Of a DNA stretch of 51,040 nucleotides, positions 43,716-51,040 are shown one piece after another. The notes under the pieces were generated by a model. It saw nothing but the letters and a program-made list of their open reading frames with translations. It did not search any database and had not been told where the DNA came from. The stretch covers positions 1 through 51,040 of the forward strand of contig JARYLZ010000013.1 of NCBI GenBank assembly GCA_029907355.1. The letters are read 5' to 3'. The DNA comes from Bacteroidota bacterium (GTDB taxonomy: Bacteria > Bacteroidota > Ignavibacteria > SZUA-365). The stretch's first letter is position 1; every line of letters begins with the position of its first letter. A program made the translations under genes and the position numbers.

Positions 43716-45980
43716 TCACCGCAAGACGATACTGCGTCGGGTGCGGTTTCCCATCATGTCAAATGCTTCGACGAATGCTGTTTCCCCTTGCGAGGATCTC
43801 AGGAATTTCCGCGGGAGTATGAAAACCCCTTTTGTCTCGGAGTACTCGAGGGGTAGGATACGCCCATCAACACTCACCGATATGCGCGAAAGGTCTACAC
43901 CGGAAGCAGTGTCCCGGATACGCAGGGCGATCCCTTCCCGGGAAGCCGTTGCCGCGATCTCCGGTCCATCTCCATCCTCAACGACAGCATATTTCCCCAG
44001 GAGACGCCCGAAACGACCGCCGACCATGTCCTTCCGCCCAGTCATTTCCCGATCGTAACGCAGAGAAACGAAAGGATGCACGGCACGGATAAAACAACGG
44101 GTTGCATCCCCCGCCGAACGGATTTGAATGAGAGCTTTCCCGGCAATCGGGACATCGGAAGGTTCTCCATAGTACCAGGTTTTCTCTTCACCTTCCACCC
44201 GTGAAACCGAGATGAGCATAGGCCGATAGACATCGCCTTTCCCGAAGCTCACTATGCATGCTCCGTCGCTGGAACGCGCAGAACCGCCCGTTTCAGGAGT
44301 GACATGAAACGCTGTGAATCGGTCTCGAGCCGATACCGGATGACCGCCCGAGACAGCTTTCATCGTCATGGCCGCCTCGCCAGCGAAAGAAGGCCACGTT
44401 TGAAGAACGGCGCGCACGTGCGTCGGTTCCAGCCAGAATACCTCAGCGGATCGGCGTTCCGCACCCTGCTCCAAAACGACCTCGGGCAACGCGTCGAACG
44501 GGAACGAAGATCGGAAATCGTAGACCACTTCGTCGAAATGCATCGTACGCACGAGCGAAACCTCAGGTGGTTTCGCGGATCGAGCCGACGATGCATAGGC
44601 AACGGCAAGGGAATGTTTCGCTGCGTCCTTCACATCTACTTTCCAGCTTTCTCCGCTTCCCCCCGTGCTACACCCGAGCTTCGAACGAATCTCCTTCCCC
44701 GCCCACGTTGCCGTTTCTTCCCAACCCCCACCCTTCCCTCGTTTCGAGAGAACGACACGCGACACGTTGCGGACATCGGGAACGACCACCGAGACGATAT
44801 CTTTGCCTGTTTCGATCGAAGGTTTCTGGGATGAAGCAAGGGAAAAGACGAAATGAACAGCGGCACGATTGCCCGAGACATCATAGGCTTCGACGACAGC
44901 GGAATGAATGCCGGGCTCGCATGACAGGTCCGACACGATCCCATCCCACCCCCCACGGTCATCGTAAACGCACAGGGAGTTCCCTCTTTCCCGATAGAGT
45001 TTCCTGAACTCGCCCTTTGCCGCTTTCATCAGCCAATGGTCGCGATCTATGCGGATATGCCAGAGATGCGTGTCCTGGATGCGGTCGAATCTCGATTCGA
45101 AAAACTGCCTGCCATCGATCGAGAGAACCATTCGATACGGTGTCGGTAAATCCTGAGCCGAAGGAGACCGGTCGTATGCTCGAACGAGAAGACCGACCGG
45201 ACCGGAAAGGACAGGAACGGCTGCAATCCGGTAACCGTCCGCGGAATGCACTGCATCAAGGATCAACGGGCGAGGCTGTCCATTGACCAGGGATTTTGCG
45301 CTCAGAGGCATCCAGCATACTTGGACAAACGTCGGGGGTAGGCTGTCCGGGAGTCTGAGCCGTCTCCCCAGTTCAGGGTTCACGGGGTTCGAAGCGATGT
45401 CGCGGATTTCGAAATGGAGATGGGGAGGTCCCGCACCAGTACTGCCGGTATACGCAATCACCTCCCCTTTTTCGACGGGTATTTCTTTCCCCGTCCACTC
45501 CGCATAACCGAAACTCCTCCCGATCTCAGCGAGCTTGGCGTAGTAGGCATCTTCGATATGTTTCGGGAAGCCTTTCAGATGGGCATAGCAGGTGGAATAC
45601 CCATCCGGGTGCCGGAGTGTGATGATCCACCCGTATCCACCCGGTTGAAATGTTATCGACCGCACCCAGCCGGCACGCGAGGCATAGACGGCATACCCCG
45701 TTCTCATATTCGTACTGATATCGATACCTGCGTGGAAATGCGTTTTGCGGAATTCGGCGAAACTGGACGACCTCGTTTTGCTCGCATTCGTCGGCCAAAT
45801 GTAATCGTCCCAATCCGTCTCCGTCATGATCGATCGTCCCTCGTGCGGATCCCTACTCGCGTTACCCGCGCTTCGTTCGATACCTCTGAAAAGGAATAGA
45901 ACAAAGGGGGTAAGAATCGTGAGGATCACGAAGAGAGAAATGGAAACGATGCGTGTCCTTCGCTTCGGTACGTGGGCCAT
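43716..45980 (-). CDS. M23 (LytM) family peptidase with long C-terminal region
   Basis: A 754-residue membrane-anchored peptidase. An N-terminal helix (IVSISLFVILTILTPFVLFLF) is followed by the LytM domain. Zinc ligands His83 and Asp87 lie in HFHAGIDIS, and His187/His189 in HLHFEIRD, with GSTGAGPPHLHF between. All catalytic residues are present, so it is probably an active peptidoglycan endopeptidase. The remaining 540 residues are unrecognised and beta-rich, with Ig-like hints (VEAYDVSGNRAAVHFVFSL, VRDTASGVDLSRI). ATG 45980 has a GGGGAA site; a longer frame from 46037 lacks support. Neighbours are the barrel gene (convergent) and ahcY upstream. Confidence 0.87.
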   Translation of the reverse strand: MAHVPKRRTRIVSISLFVILTILTPFVLFLFRGIERSAGNASRDPHEGRSIMTETDWDDYIWPTNASKTRSSSFAEFRKTHFHAGIDISTNMRTGYAVYASRAGWVRSITFQPGGYGWIITLRHPDGYSTCYAHLKGFPKHIEDAYYAKLAEIGRSFGYAEWTGKEIPVEKGEVIAYTGSTGAGPPHLHFEIRDIASNPVNPELGRRLRLPDSLPPTFVQVCWMPLSAKSLVNGQPRPLILDAVHSADGYRIAAVPVLSGPVGLLVRAYDRSPSAQDLPTPYRMVLSIDGRQFFESRFDRIQDTHLWHIRIDRDHWLMKAAKGEFRKLYRERGNSLCVYDDRGGWDGIVSDLSCEPGIHSAVVEAYDVSGNRAAVHFVFSLASSQKPSIETGKDIVSVVVPDVRNVSRVVLSKRGKGGGWEETATWAGKEIRSKLGCSTGGSGESWKVDVKDAAKHSLAVAYASSARSAKPPEVSLVRTMHFDEVVYDFRSSFPFDALPEVVLEQGAERRSAEVFWLEPTHVRAVLQTWPSFAGEAAMTMKAVSGGHPVSARDRFTAFHVTPETGGSARSSDGACIVSFGKGDVYRPMLISVSRVEGEEKTWYYGEPSDVPIAGKALIQIRSAGDATRCFIRAVHPFVSLRYDREMTGRKDMVGGRFGRLLGKYAVVEDGDGPEIAATASREGIALRIRDTASGVDLSRISVSVDGRILPLEYSETKGVFILPRKFLRSSQGETAFVEAFDMMGNRTRRSIVLR

Positions 45981-46223
45981 TCCAAATTCCCCTTTCCCCA
46001 ACGAAAAGCCCACCCATTCAAATAGGCTCACGTTCATCAAAGCCTCACCGGCCGCGACATGAGGTTACTCCAACACCGGAGCAATCGCTTTTTGAACCCG
46101 ACCAGCACGATTCATCCCTGTCCATCCTTTTCTGCGAGGCAGGGAATGCCTTTCCCTTAGCCCCAAGACATACGGAATGCTTCTCGTTCGATGGTCGGGG
46201 TTTTAAGTCGATCCACGGCGTTT

Positions 46224-47504
46224 TCACGTGCCCGCGCTGTAATCCTCCAGGTATGCGCGCTGTTCCGGCGTCAAACGATCGATACGACAGCCCATGGTAC
46301 GCAATTTCAATTCGGCGATCTTCTGATCTTGCTCAACGGGGATTTCATAGACAGCTGTCTCCAGCCGCTTTCCTTTTTTCGCAAGACCTGCCAACCAGAG
46401 TTGAGCCATGAATTGGTTCGCAAAAGACATATCCATCACTTCGGAAGGATGGCCCTCCGCCGCGGCGAGATTGACGAGCCTCCCCTGTGCGAGGAGATAC
46501 ACGCGTTTTCCATTCTTTAAGACGAATTCTTCGTTGTTCGGTCTGATCGTTCTCCTGGAACGCGCCAGTTCCTCGAGTTCCGGGATGTTGATTTCACAGT
46601 CGTAATGCCCGGTGTTGCAGACCACGGCTCCATCCTTCATCACCCGGAAATGCCTACCCCGAATCACATCCTTCACGCCGGTCGCCGTCACGAACACGTC
46701 ACCGATCCTGGCGGCTTCATCCATGCGCATGACCCGGTGACCGTCCAGTGTGGCTTTCAATGCCGCGGTGGGCTTGACCTCCGTCACGATTGTGTTCGCA
46801 CCGAGACCCTTCGCACGCATCGCGACGCCCTTTCCGCAATGCCCATACCCTGCGATGACGACGTTCTTGCCGGCAAGAAGAATGCTGGTAGCGCGAAGGA
46901 TACCGTCGATCGTCGACTGCCCGGTCCCGTAAACGTTGTCGAAGTCCCATTTCGTTTCCGCATCGTTGACCGCAACGATCGGGTAACGGAGTTCCCCTGC
47001 GGCGGCCATGGCGCGGAGGCGGTTGACGCCGGTCGTGGTTTCTTCGGTCCCGCCGAAAATAGAGGGAATCAATTCCCGATGCCTGTTATGGATCGTGAAA
47101 ATGAGATCCGCGCCGTCGTCGAGTGTGAGGTTCGGTTTGAAATCGAGGGTACGTTCGATCGCCCAATAGAACTCCTCGACGGTCATCCCGTGCCAAGCGA
47201 AGATGGAGATGCCGTTAGCTGCGAGGGCGGCGGCGACCTCATCGTTGGTCGAGAGCGGGTTGCAGCCGCTCCAACATACGTCTGCACCGGCAGCCGCAAG
47301 GGTTTCGACGAGAACGGCTGTTTCCTTCGTCACGTGCAGGCACCCTGCGATGCGAAACCCCTTCAACGGTTTCGAATGCCGGTACTGCTCACGCAATGAC
47401 ATGAGGACCGGCATGCGGCTCTCCGCCCACTCGATTTTCTTCCTCCCTTCCGGGGCGAGAGCGGGATTTCGGACTTTCGATTTCACGTTTGTTGTTTTTG
47501 CCAT
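46224..47504 (-). CDS. ahcY: S-adenosylhomocysteine hydrolase
   Basis: A 426-residue NAD-dependent enzyme that splits S-adenosylhomocysteine into adenosine and homocysteine, regenerating the methyl cycle. GCLHVTKETAVLVETL is the N-terminal signature. NAD binding is in VVIAGYGHCGKGVAMRAKGLGA, and NVYGTGQSTIDGILRATS and CNTGHYDCEI are also typical. Length is that of the bacterial short form. ATG 47504 is preferred (AAGG just upstream); a GTG at 47513 is possible. It is the second gene of the metK-ahcY pair, 119 bases after metK. Confidence 0.95.
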   Translation of the reverse strand: MAKTTNVKSKVRNPALAPEGRKKIEWAESRMPVLMSLREQYRHSKPLKGFRIAGCLHVTKETAVLVETLAAAGADVCWSGCNPLSTNDEVAAALAANGISIFAWHGMTVEEFYWAIERTLDFKPNLTLDDGADLIFTIHNRHRELIPSIFGGTEETTTGVNRLRAMAAAGELRYPIVAVNDAETKWDFDNVYGTGQSTIDGILRATSILLAGKNVVIAGYGHCGKGVAMRAKGLGANTIVTEVKPTAALKATLDGHRVMRMDEAARIGDVFVTATGVKDVIRGRHFRVMKDGAVVCNTGHYDCEINIPELEELARSRRTIRPNNEEFVLKNGKRVYLLAQGRLVNLAAAEGHPSEVMDMSFANQFMAQLWLAGLAKKGKRLETAVYEIPVEQDQKIAELKLRTMGCRIDRLTPEQRAYLEDYSAGT

Positions 47505-47623
47505 GGCCTTCACTTATGGAGTTGATGAGGTGACCGAGGAAGGGAGAAGCTCCACCAGCGCGTATCTCGCCCGTCTGTCTCTTCCCCGGTCATTCCGTGG
47601 GAAGAAATCGCAGCTCAGGCGGT

Positions 47624-48766
47624 TCAAATTTGCCGGAACAGGTCCACGAGGTCGAGTTTCTCCCAGGTGAACCCATTTCCTGTCCGCCCGAAATGGCCGT
47701 ACGCTGCGGTTTCTCTGTAGATAGGGCGACGGAGTTTCAGTCGTTCGATGATGCCGTTCGGCGTCAGATCGATGTTCTTGGCGATGAAGGATGCGATATG
47801 CCGATCCGTAAGCCCCTCTTTCGCCGTGCCGTGCGTGTCGACATGGATGGAAACCGGTTTGGCGATGCCGATCGCATAACTCACCTGAATCGTGCACTCG
47901 TCCGCCAATCCCGCTGCGACGACGTTCTTCGCAATGTGCCGAGCGGCATAGGCGCCGCTCCTGTCCACCTTGGACGGGTCTTTCCCACTGAAGGCACCGC
48001 CGCCATGCGGCGCCCACCCGCCGTACGTGTCGACGATGATCTTCCTCCCCGTCAAACCTGCATCGCCGTAAGGTCCGCCAATAACGAATCGGCCTGTCGG
48101 ATTGACGTGGATGCGCATGTTGGATGCGCGAATTTTTTCCGGGATCACCGGGTAAATGACATGCTCGATGACGTCTTCACGAATGCGTTTCTGGGTGATA
48201 TGATCTGCGTGTTGCGTCGAAATCACAACCGTTTGCACAAAACGAGGTATACGGCCTTCGAAGGACATCGTGACCTGCGACTTCGCGTCAGGCCGCAGGT
48301 ATGGCATGGGGCTATTCTTCGCTTTTCGAAGCTCGGCAAGGCGCTTGACCAGTTTGTGCGCAAGCATGATGGGGAGAGGCATGTATTCCGGCGTCTGCCG
48401 CGTCGCGTACCCGAACATCATGCCCTGATCACCGGCTCCCCCGCTCTTCAATCCCCGAGCGATATCCGGCGACTGCCGTTTCACATGGTTCGCAATGCCG
48501 CAGCTGTCGGCATCGAATCGGAGATCGGCATCCTCGTACCCGATCAACCGGATCGTGTCACGGACGACATCCTGGATGTCGATATGCGCATGGGTGGTGA
48601 TTTCGCCGCCGACGAGAACAAACCCCGTGGTCACGAAACACTCGCACGCGACACGGGCCTCCGTGTCTTTTCTCATGATCTCATCGAGAATCGCATCCGA
48701 AATCTGGTCGCAGATTTTATCGGGATGTCCTTCGGAAACGGACTCTGAAGTGAACTGGTATACCAT
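47624..48766 (-). CDS. metK: Methionine adenosyltransferase (SAM synthetase)
   Basis: A 380-residue enzyme making S-adenosylmethionine from methionine and ATP. It has [24 protein letters not shown] with the ATP-binding residues, [20 protein letters not shown], and [19 protein letters not shown]. Length is typical. ATG 48766 follows a GAAGGA site with 5-base spacing; this site lies in a small GAAG-GAT-CTTC hairpin directly before the start, which may affect translation. A structured leader precedes it. Confidence 0.96.
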   Translation of the reverse strand: MVYQFTSESVSEGHPDKICDQISDAILDEIMRKDTEARVACECFVTTGFVLVGGEITTHAHIDIQDVVRDTIRLIGYEDADLRFDADSCGIANHVKRQSPDIARGLKSGGAGDQGMMFGYATRQTPEYMPLPIMLAHKLVKRLAELRKAKNSPMPYLRPDAKSQVTMSFEGRIPRFVQTVVISTQHADHITQKRIREDVIEHVIYPVIPEKIRASNMRIHVNPTGRFVIGGPYGDAGLTGRKIIVDTYGGWAPHGGGAFSGKDPSKVDRSGAYAARHIAKNVVAAGLADECTIQVSYAIGIAKPVSIHVDTHGTAKEGLTDRHIASFIAKNIDLTPNGIIERLKLRRPIYRETAAYGHFGRTGNGFTWEKLDLVDLFRQI

Positions 48767-48795
48767 GAAGATCCTTCTCGAGTGACGTGAAACAT

Positions 48796-48844
48796 TTCCT
48801 TACATGGGGGAGCCTCCAATTGCCCCACCTCTCAGGACAAGGAA
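48796..48844 (-). ncRNA. Structured leader of metK-ahcY, candidate SAM-Chlorobi-like regulatory RNA
   Basis: In the minus-strand leader, a closing stem UUCCUU/AAGGAA (48839-48844 with 48796-48801) encloses about 37 bases. Inside these a GGGG/CCCC stem (48823-48826 with 48807-48810) is visible. It ends 29 bases before metK. A TATGTTTC box, one mismatch from TAnnTTTG, lies just upstream, so the element would sit near the 5' end of the transcript. The SAM-Chlorobi RNA motif (Weinberg et al.) is known only from metK/ahcY leaders in Chlorobi, each with a promoter upstream. Context fits, but I cannot align the motif from memory. No S-box or SAH-riboswitch core is seen. Confidence 0.45.
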
Positions 48845-48982
48845 AAAACGTACAGAAACATACGAAAAAAATCCTTCAAGATAACGGCGGCCAAGAGGTT
48901 CACCACTCGGGTAAAACAGAGCACCAGCGTCTTCGGTTCCCCTCTTCGGGGTCCCTGTTCCGCGTGGGCGAAACCATGGCTG

Positions 48983-49016
48983 AAAAACGACACACCCCGC
49001 CTTCTGGCGGGGTGTG
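48983..49016 (-). terminator. Rho-independent terminator after tRNA-Thr
   Basis: On the minus strand an 11-base perfect stem CACACCCCGCC/GGCGGGGTGTG with loop AGAA is followed by TCGTTTTT. It lies 2 bases after the tRNA 3' end and stops tRNA transcription before the metK leader, so metK needs its own promoter. Confidence 0.88.
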
Positions 49017-49018
49017 AG

Positions 49019-49091
49019 AGCCATCCATCGGACTCGAACCGACGACCTGCTCATTACGAGTGAGCTGCTCTACCAACTGAGCTAGGATGGC
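49019..49091 (-). tRNA. tRNA-Thr (anticodon CGU)
   Basis: A 73-base cloverleaf. The acceptor stem GCCATCC/GGATGGC is perfect, with discriminator U. The D-arm contains AGCTCAGTTGGTAGAGCA. The anticodon stem GCTCA/TGAGC holds loop CTCGTAA with anticodon CGU, which reads ACG. The T-arm has GGTTCGAGTCC. CCA is not encoded. Its promoter and terminator are recognisable on either side. Confidence 0.96.
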
Positions 49092-49099
49092 AAGCGATA

Positions 49100-49131
49100 C
49101 GAATATATCACGCCGTAGTGCTTTGGCGCAA
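49100..49131 (-). promoter_or_regulatory. tRNA-Thr promoter, Bacteroidota type
   Basis: On the minus strand TTG (49129-49131) is followed after 21 bases by TATATTCG (49100-49107), a 7 of 8 match to TAnnTTTG. The mature tRNA begins 9 bases downstream, which is the right distance for a start site just before it. Confidence 0.5.
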
Positions 49132-49208
49132 GGATGAAGAGGAAGCGGATCGCGTACCGACCCGTCGGTGATGACTTCAGCCCGATGCTCATTTCGACAT
49201 CGTACGAC

Positions 49209-49796
49209 ATGTCATTGTTTCCCGGTCATACCTCGTCTATATTGACCGGTACGACTCGATCCATCATCCCACCGGCACGTCTCGTGACTTTTTCCACCCT
49301 CGTTTTTCTCGTCTCCTCCGCTACTGCCGTTGTGACGGGGATTCTCGTCATCACGCGGTCGAGCGCTCTCCATAGTGCGCTCTTCTTGATTCTCAATTTT
49401 CTTGCGCTAGCCGTTCTCTACCTATCGCTCCAGGCTCAGTTCATCGCCGTCATCCAGGTGATCGTCTATGCCGGGGCGATCATGGTCCTCGTGCTGTTCG
49501 TCATCATGCTCTTGAATCTTCGCGAGGAAAACCATCGGTGCCGCAGCTTTCCCCGGAGACACCTGGCGGGGATTCTCCTCGGCGCAGGAATCTTGCTCAT
49601 CTTCGTGCAGGCCATCATCGCCGCATCGGTTTCATATCCGTCCTCCCTCGCCCGCAATGCGGCGGAAATCGGGACATCCTCCGCCATAGGCGATCTCCTC
49701 TATCGGTCTTTCGTGTTCCCGTTCGAGATGGCTTCCATCCTTCTGCTGGCCGCAATCGTCGGGGCGGTCGTTCTCGCCAAGAAGCGATTCCCATAA
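49209..49796 (+). CDS. nuoJ: NADH-quinone oxidoreductase subunit J
   Basis: A 195-residue membrane subunit of complex I. Five hydrophobic helices and the diagnostic segment [28 protein letters not shown] (TM3 with the pi-bulge region) are visible, as is [20 protein letters not shown]. The start is uncertain: ATG 49209 gives a near-typical length, ATG 49134 would add 25 residues, and an internal GTG close to the first helix is also possible. It starts the plus-strand nuoJ-K-L run; nuoH and nuoI are not upstream, as the neighbour is a tRNA on the other strand. Confidence 0.92.
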   Translation: MSLFPGHTSSILTGTTRSIIPPARLVTFSTLVFLVSSATAVVTGILVITRSSALHSALFLILNFLALAVLYLSLQAQFIAVIQVIVYAGAIMVLVLFVIMLLNLREENHRCRSFPRRHLAGILLGAGILLIFVQAIIAASVSYPSSLARNAAEIGTSSAIGDLLYRSFVFPFEMASILLLAAIVGAVVLAKKRFP

Positions 49797-49821
49797 GGAT
49801 ATCGATCCCATCGACTGTACC

Positions 49822-50124
49822 ATGCCCTCGCTCACCTGGTATCTCACCCTCAGCGCTGTTCTCTTCACCACAGGGGTTGTCGGTGTACTGACACGGCGGA
49901 ATGCGCTCATCATCTTCATGAGTATCGAGCTGATGCTCAACGCCGTCAATCTCACATTCATTGCATTCTCGGCATTCCTTGGGGACGGGAGGGGGCAAAT
50001 CGTCGTCTTCTTCGTTATGGCCGTCGCGGCGGCGGAGGCGGCTGTAGGGCTGGCCATCGTCATCGCTTTGTTCCGTAACCGCCGTACCGTCGACATCAAC
50101 GACGTGAACGTCCTCAAATGGTAG
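49822..50124 (+). CDS. nuoK: NADH-quinone oxidoreductase subunit K
   Basis: A 100-residue three-helix proton-channel subunit of complex I. The motif [24 protein letters not shown] holds the key TM2 Glu. [32 protein letters not shown] holds the TM3 Glu and the typical C-terminus. Full length. It begins 25 bases after nuoJ, and nuoL follows after 46 bases. Confidence 0.96.
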   Translation: MPSLTWYLTLSAVLFTTGVVGVLTRRNALIIFMSIELMLNAVNLTFIAFSAFLGDGRGQIVVFFVMAVAAAEAAVGLAIVIALFRNRRTVDINDVNVLKW

Positions 50125-50170
50125 GCGGTCGCTTCCCTGTTCCTCGTTCGATCAACCAGCAGGGGCTGTG

Positions 50171-51040
50171 ATGCAAACCTGCATCACTTTCATCGTTCTC
50201 TTTCCCCTCGCCGGCTTCATCCTGAACGGCCTGGCGGGAAGGATTTTCCGTCGTGAGAGTCTGAGCGGATGGATCGGGAGCTTGGCCGTAGGAATCCCAT
50301 TCCTGCTGGCGTGCACCCTCTTGCTCACGGTGCGTGGCGGAGCGGACCAAGAGTACGTCGTATCCATGACCCTGTTTCGCTGGATCGTGGCCGGTTCCCT
50401 GGAAACCGCCGTGTCTTATCGGTTGGACGAACTTTCCCTGTTCATGACTCTCATCGTCACGGGAGTCGGATTCCTCATCCATGTCTATTCGATCGGCTAC
50501 ATGCATGGTGACAGGGGATTCCGGCGTTTCTTCGCGTTCATGAACCTCTTCATCTTCATGATGTTGAACCTCGTCCTGGCGGACAATTACGTCCTGATGT
50601 TCCTCGGGTGGGAAGGTGTCGGCCTCTGTTCCTACTTGTTGATCGGCTTCTGGTACGACCGTCGATTCGAGGGCACAGCAATAACGTGGACCGGCGATGC
50701 CGCCAACAAAGCGTTCTGGGTGAACCGGATCGGGGATTTCGCTTTTCTCCTCGGGCTGTTCCTGCTCTTCCATGAATTCGGGACCTTGACATACGAGGGA
50801 GTGTACTCTTCTGCCAAAAATCTGTCCCCAAACACCCCTGCTCTTACATGGGCAACACTGCTCTTGTTCATCGGCGCAACGGGAAAATCCGCGCAAATCC
50901 CGCTTTTCATATGGCTGCCGGACGCAATGGCAGGCCCGACACCAGTCAGCGCACTCATTCACGCGGCGACCATGGTGACGGCGTCGTCGAGGGTCCAGAT
51001 TCCGGCGACGTGCGCGGCGGTGAGCTCGCCGATCGAGTGC
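50171..51040 (+). CDS. nuoL: NADH-quinone oxidoreductase subunit L, partial; last ~57 bases not genuine
   Basis: The first 271 residues of the antiporter-like proton pump subunit of complex I. Marks are LDELSLFMTLIVTGVGFLIHVYSIGYM, FLGWEGVGLCSYLLIGFW, NRIGDFAFLLGLF and SAQIPLFIWLPDAMAGPTPVSALIHAATMVTA. ATG 50171 has an AGGGG site 5 bases upstream. After ATMVTA, where the family continues GVYL, the frame reads SSRVQIPATCAAVSSPIEC, which is foreign. Bases from about 50984 onward should not be treated as nuoL; see the adjacent entry. The frame is open to the window end. Confidence 0.93.
   Translation, partial: MQTCITFIVLFPLAGFILNGLAGRIFRRESLSGWIGSLAVGIPFLLACTLLLTVRGGADQEYVVSMTLFRWIVAGSLETAVSYRLDELSLFMTLIVTGVGFLIHVYSIGYMHGDRGFRRFFAFMNLFIFMMLNLVLADNYVLMFLGWEGVGLCSYLLIGFWYDRRFEGTAITWTGDAANKAFWVNRIGDFAFLLGLFLLFHEFGTLTYEGVYSSAKNLSPNTPALTWATLLLFIGATGKSAQIPLFIWLPDAMAGPTPVSALIHAATMVTASSRVQIPATCAAVSSPIEC
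50963..51039 (-). other. Polyketide synthase acyltransferase fragment, probable assembly chimera
   Basis: Read on the minus strand from 51039, the sequence translates to HSIGELTAAHVAGIWTLDD followed by AVTMVAA. This is the active-site region of a PKS malonyl-CoA acyltransferase domain (GHSxGE core), with the Ser nucleophile in HSIGE. The GC content is higher than in the rest of the window. It overlaps nuoL over about 50963-50983 (around 21 bases centred on CCATGG) and replaces nuoL beyond that. A foreign fragment in opposite orientation joined across a short shared word is the mark of a de Bruijn misjoin, not of gene transfer. Confidence 0.85.

Noticed and set aside
46605-48748. Long plus-strand frames (264 and 383 codons) opposite ahcY and metK
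   Set aside because: They are antisense shadows of two firmly identified genes.
48767-48990. Classic SAM-I (S-box) or SAH riboswitch before metK
   Set aside because: The conserved S-box and SAH cores are not visible; only the SAM-Chlorobi-like context fits.
50963-51040. Possible genuine PKS gene or horizontal transfer next to nuoL
   Set aside because: nuoL is cut in mid-conserved region, orientation is opposite and the two share a k-mer-length word, which points to assembly error.

Overview
The window is one continuous, gene-dense stretch of a Gram-negative bacterial chromosome, probably a metagenome contig. Several signs point to the Bacteroidota/Chlorobiota side of the FCB group, and a Kapabacteria/Ignavibacteria-like lineage is my best guess. 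There is a type IX secretion (T9SS) C-terminal sorting domain on a 1588-residue repeat protein. There is a head-GIN (DUF2807) lipoprotein. Promoters of the -33 TTG / -7 TAnnTTTG kind occur. A metK-ahcY operon carries a structured leader, a context known from Chlorobi. A lipopolysaccharide-type heptosyltransferase, outer-membrane barrel proteins and lipoproteins confirm an outer membrane. There are no insertion sequences, CRISPR arrays or phage genes. This is mostly core genome.

Layout, left to right. Positions 1-10930 (+): the end of ligA, a STAS protein, two overlapping sodium:solute symporters, a HAD phosphatase, the c-di-AMP phosphodiesterase pgpH, a Xer recombinase, thymidylate kinase and an S41 protease, closed by a terminator. 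Positions 10999-12136 (-): superoxide dismutase and a small unknown protein. Positions 12629-20282 (+): a fused purN-purH gene running into the rod-shape operon mreB-mreC-mreD-mrdA-rodA. Positions 20478-24219 (+): a 3-hydroxyacyl-CoA dehydrogenase, acetate kinase, a heptosyltransferase and a small lipoprotein. Position 24495 (+): a long CDF metal exporter. Positions 26119-29115 (-): lysine 6-aminotransferase and an ALDH7 dehydrogenase, together converting lysine to 2-aminoadipate. Positions 29609-33437 (+): thymidine kinase, purine nucleoside phosphorylase and a secreted glycosidase-like protein, coupled by ATGA overlaps. Then an outer-membrane barrel (+), and a methyltransferase and GIN lipoprotein (-). 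Positions 37355-43629 (+): a pseudouridine synthase, the giant T9SS protein and a second barrel. Positions 43716-48766 (-): an M23 peptidase, then ahcY and metK. tRNA-Thr(CGU) with its own promoter and terminator follows (-). nuoJ, nuoK and a partial nuoL (+) close the window.

Tight packing and stop/start overlaps dominate, so translational coupling seems the usual mode. Functional groups that work together are the elongasome (mre-mrdA-rodA), the SAM cycle (metK-ahcY), lysine catabolism (lat-ALDH7), nucleoside salvage (tdk-pnp) and the proton-pumping membrane arm of complex I (nuoJKL).

One important caution: the last roughly 60 bases do not belong to nuoL. Read on the minus strand they encode a polyketide synthase acyltransferase motif, and the two sequences share about 21 bases at the join, so the contig end is very probably an assembly chimera.
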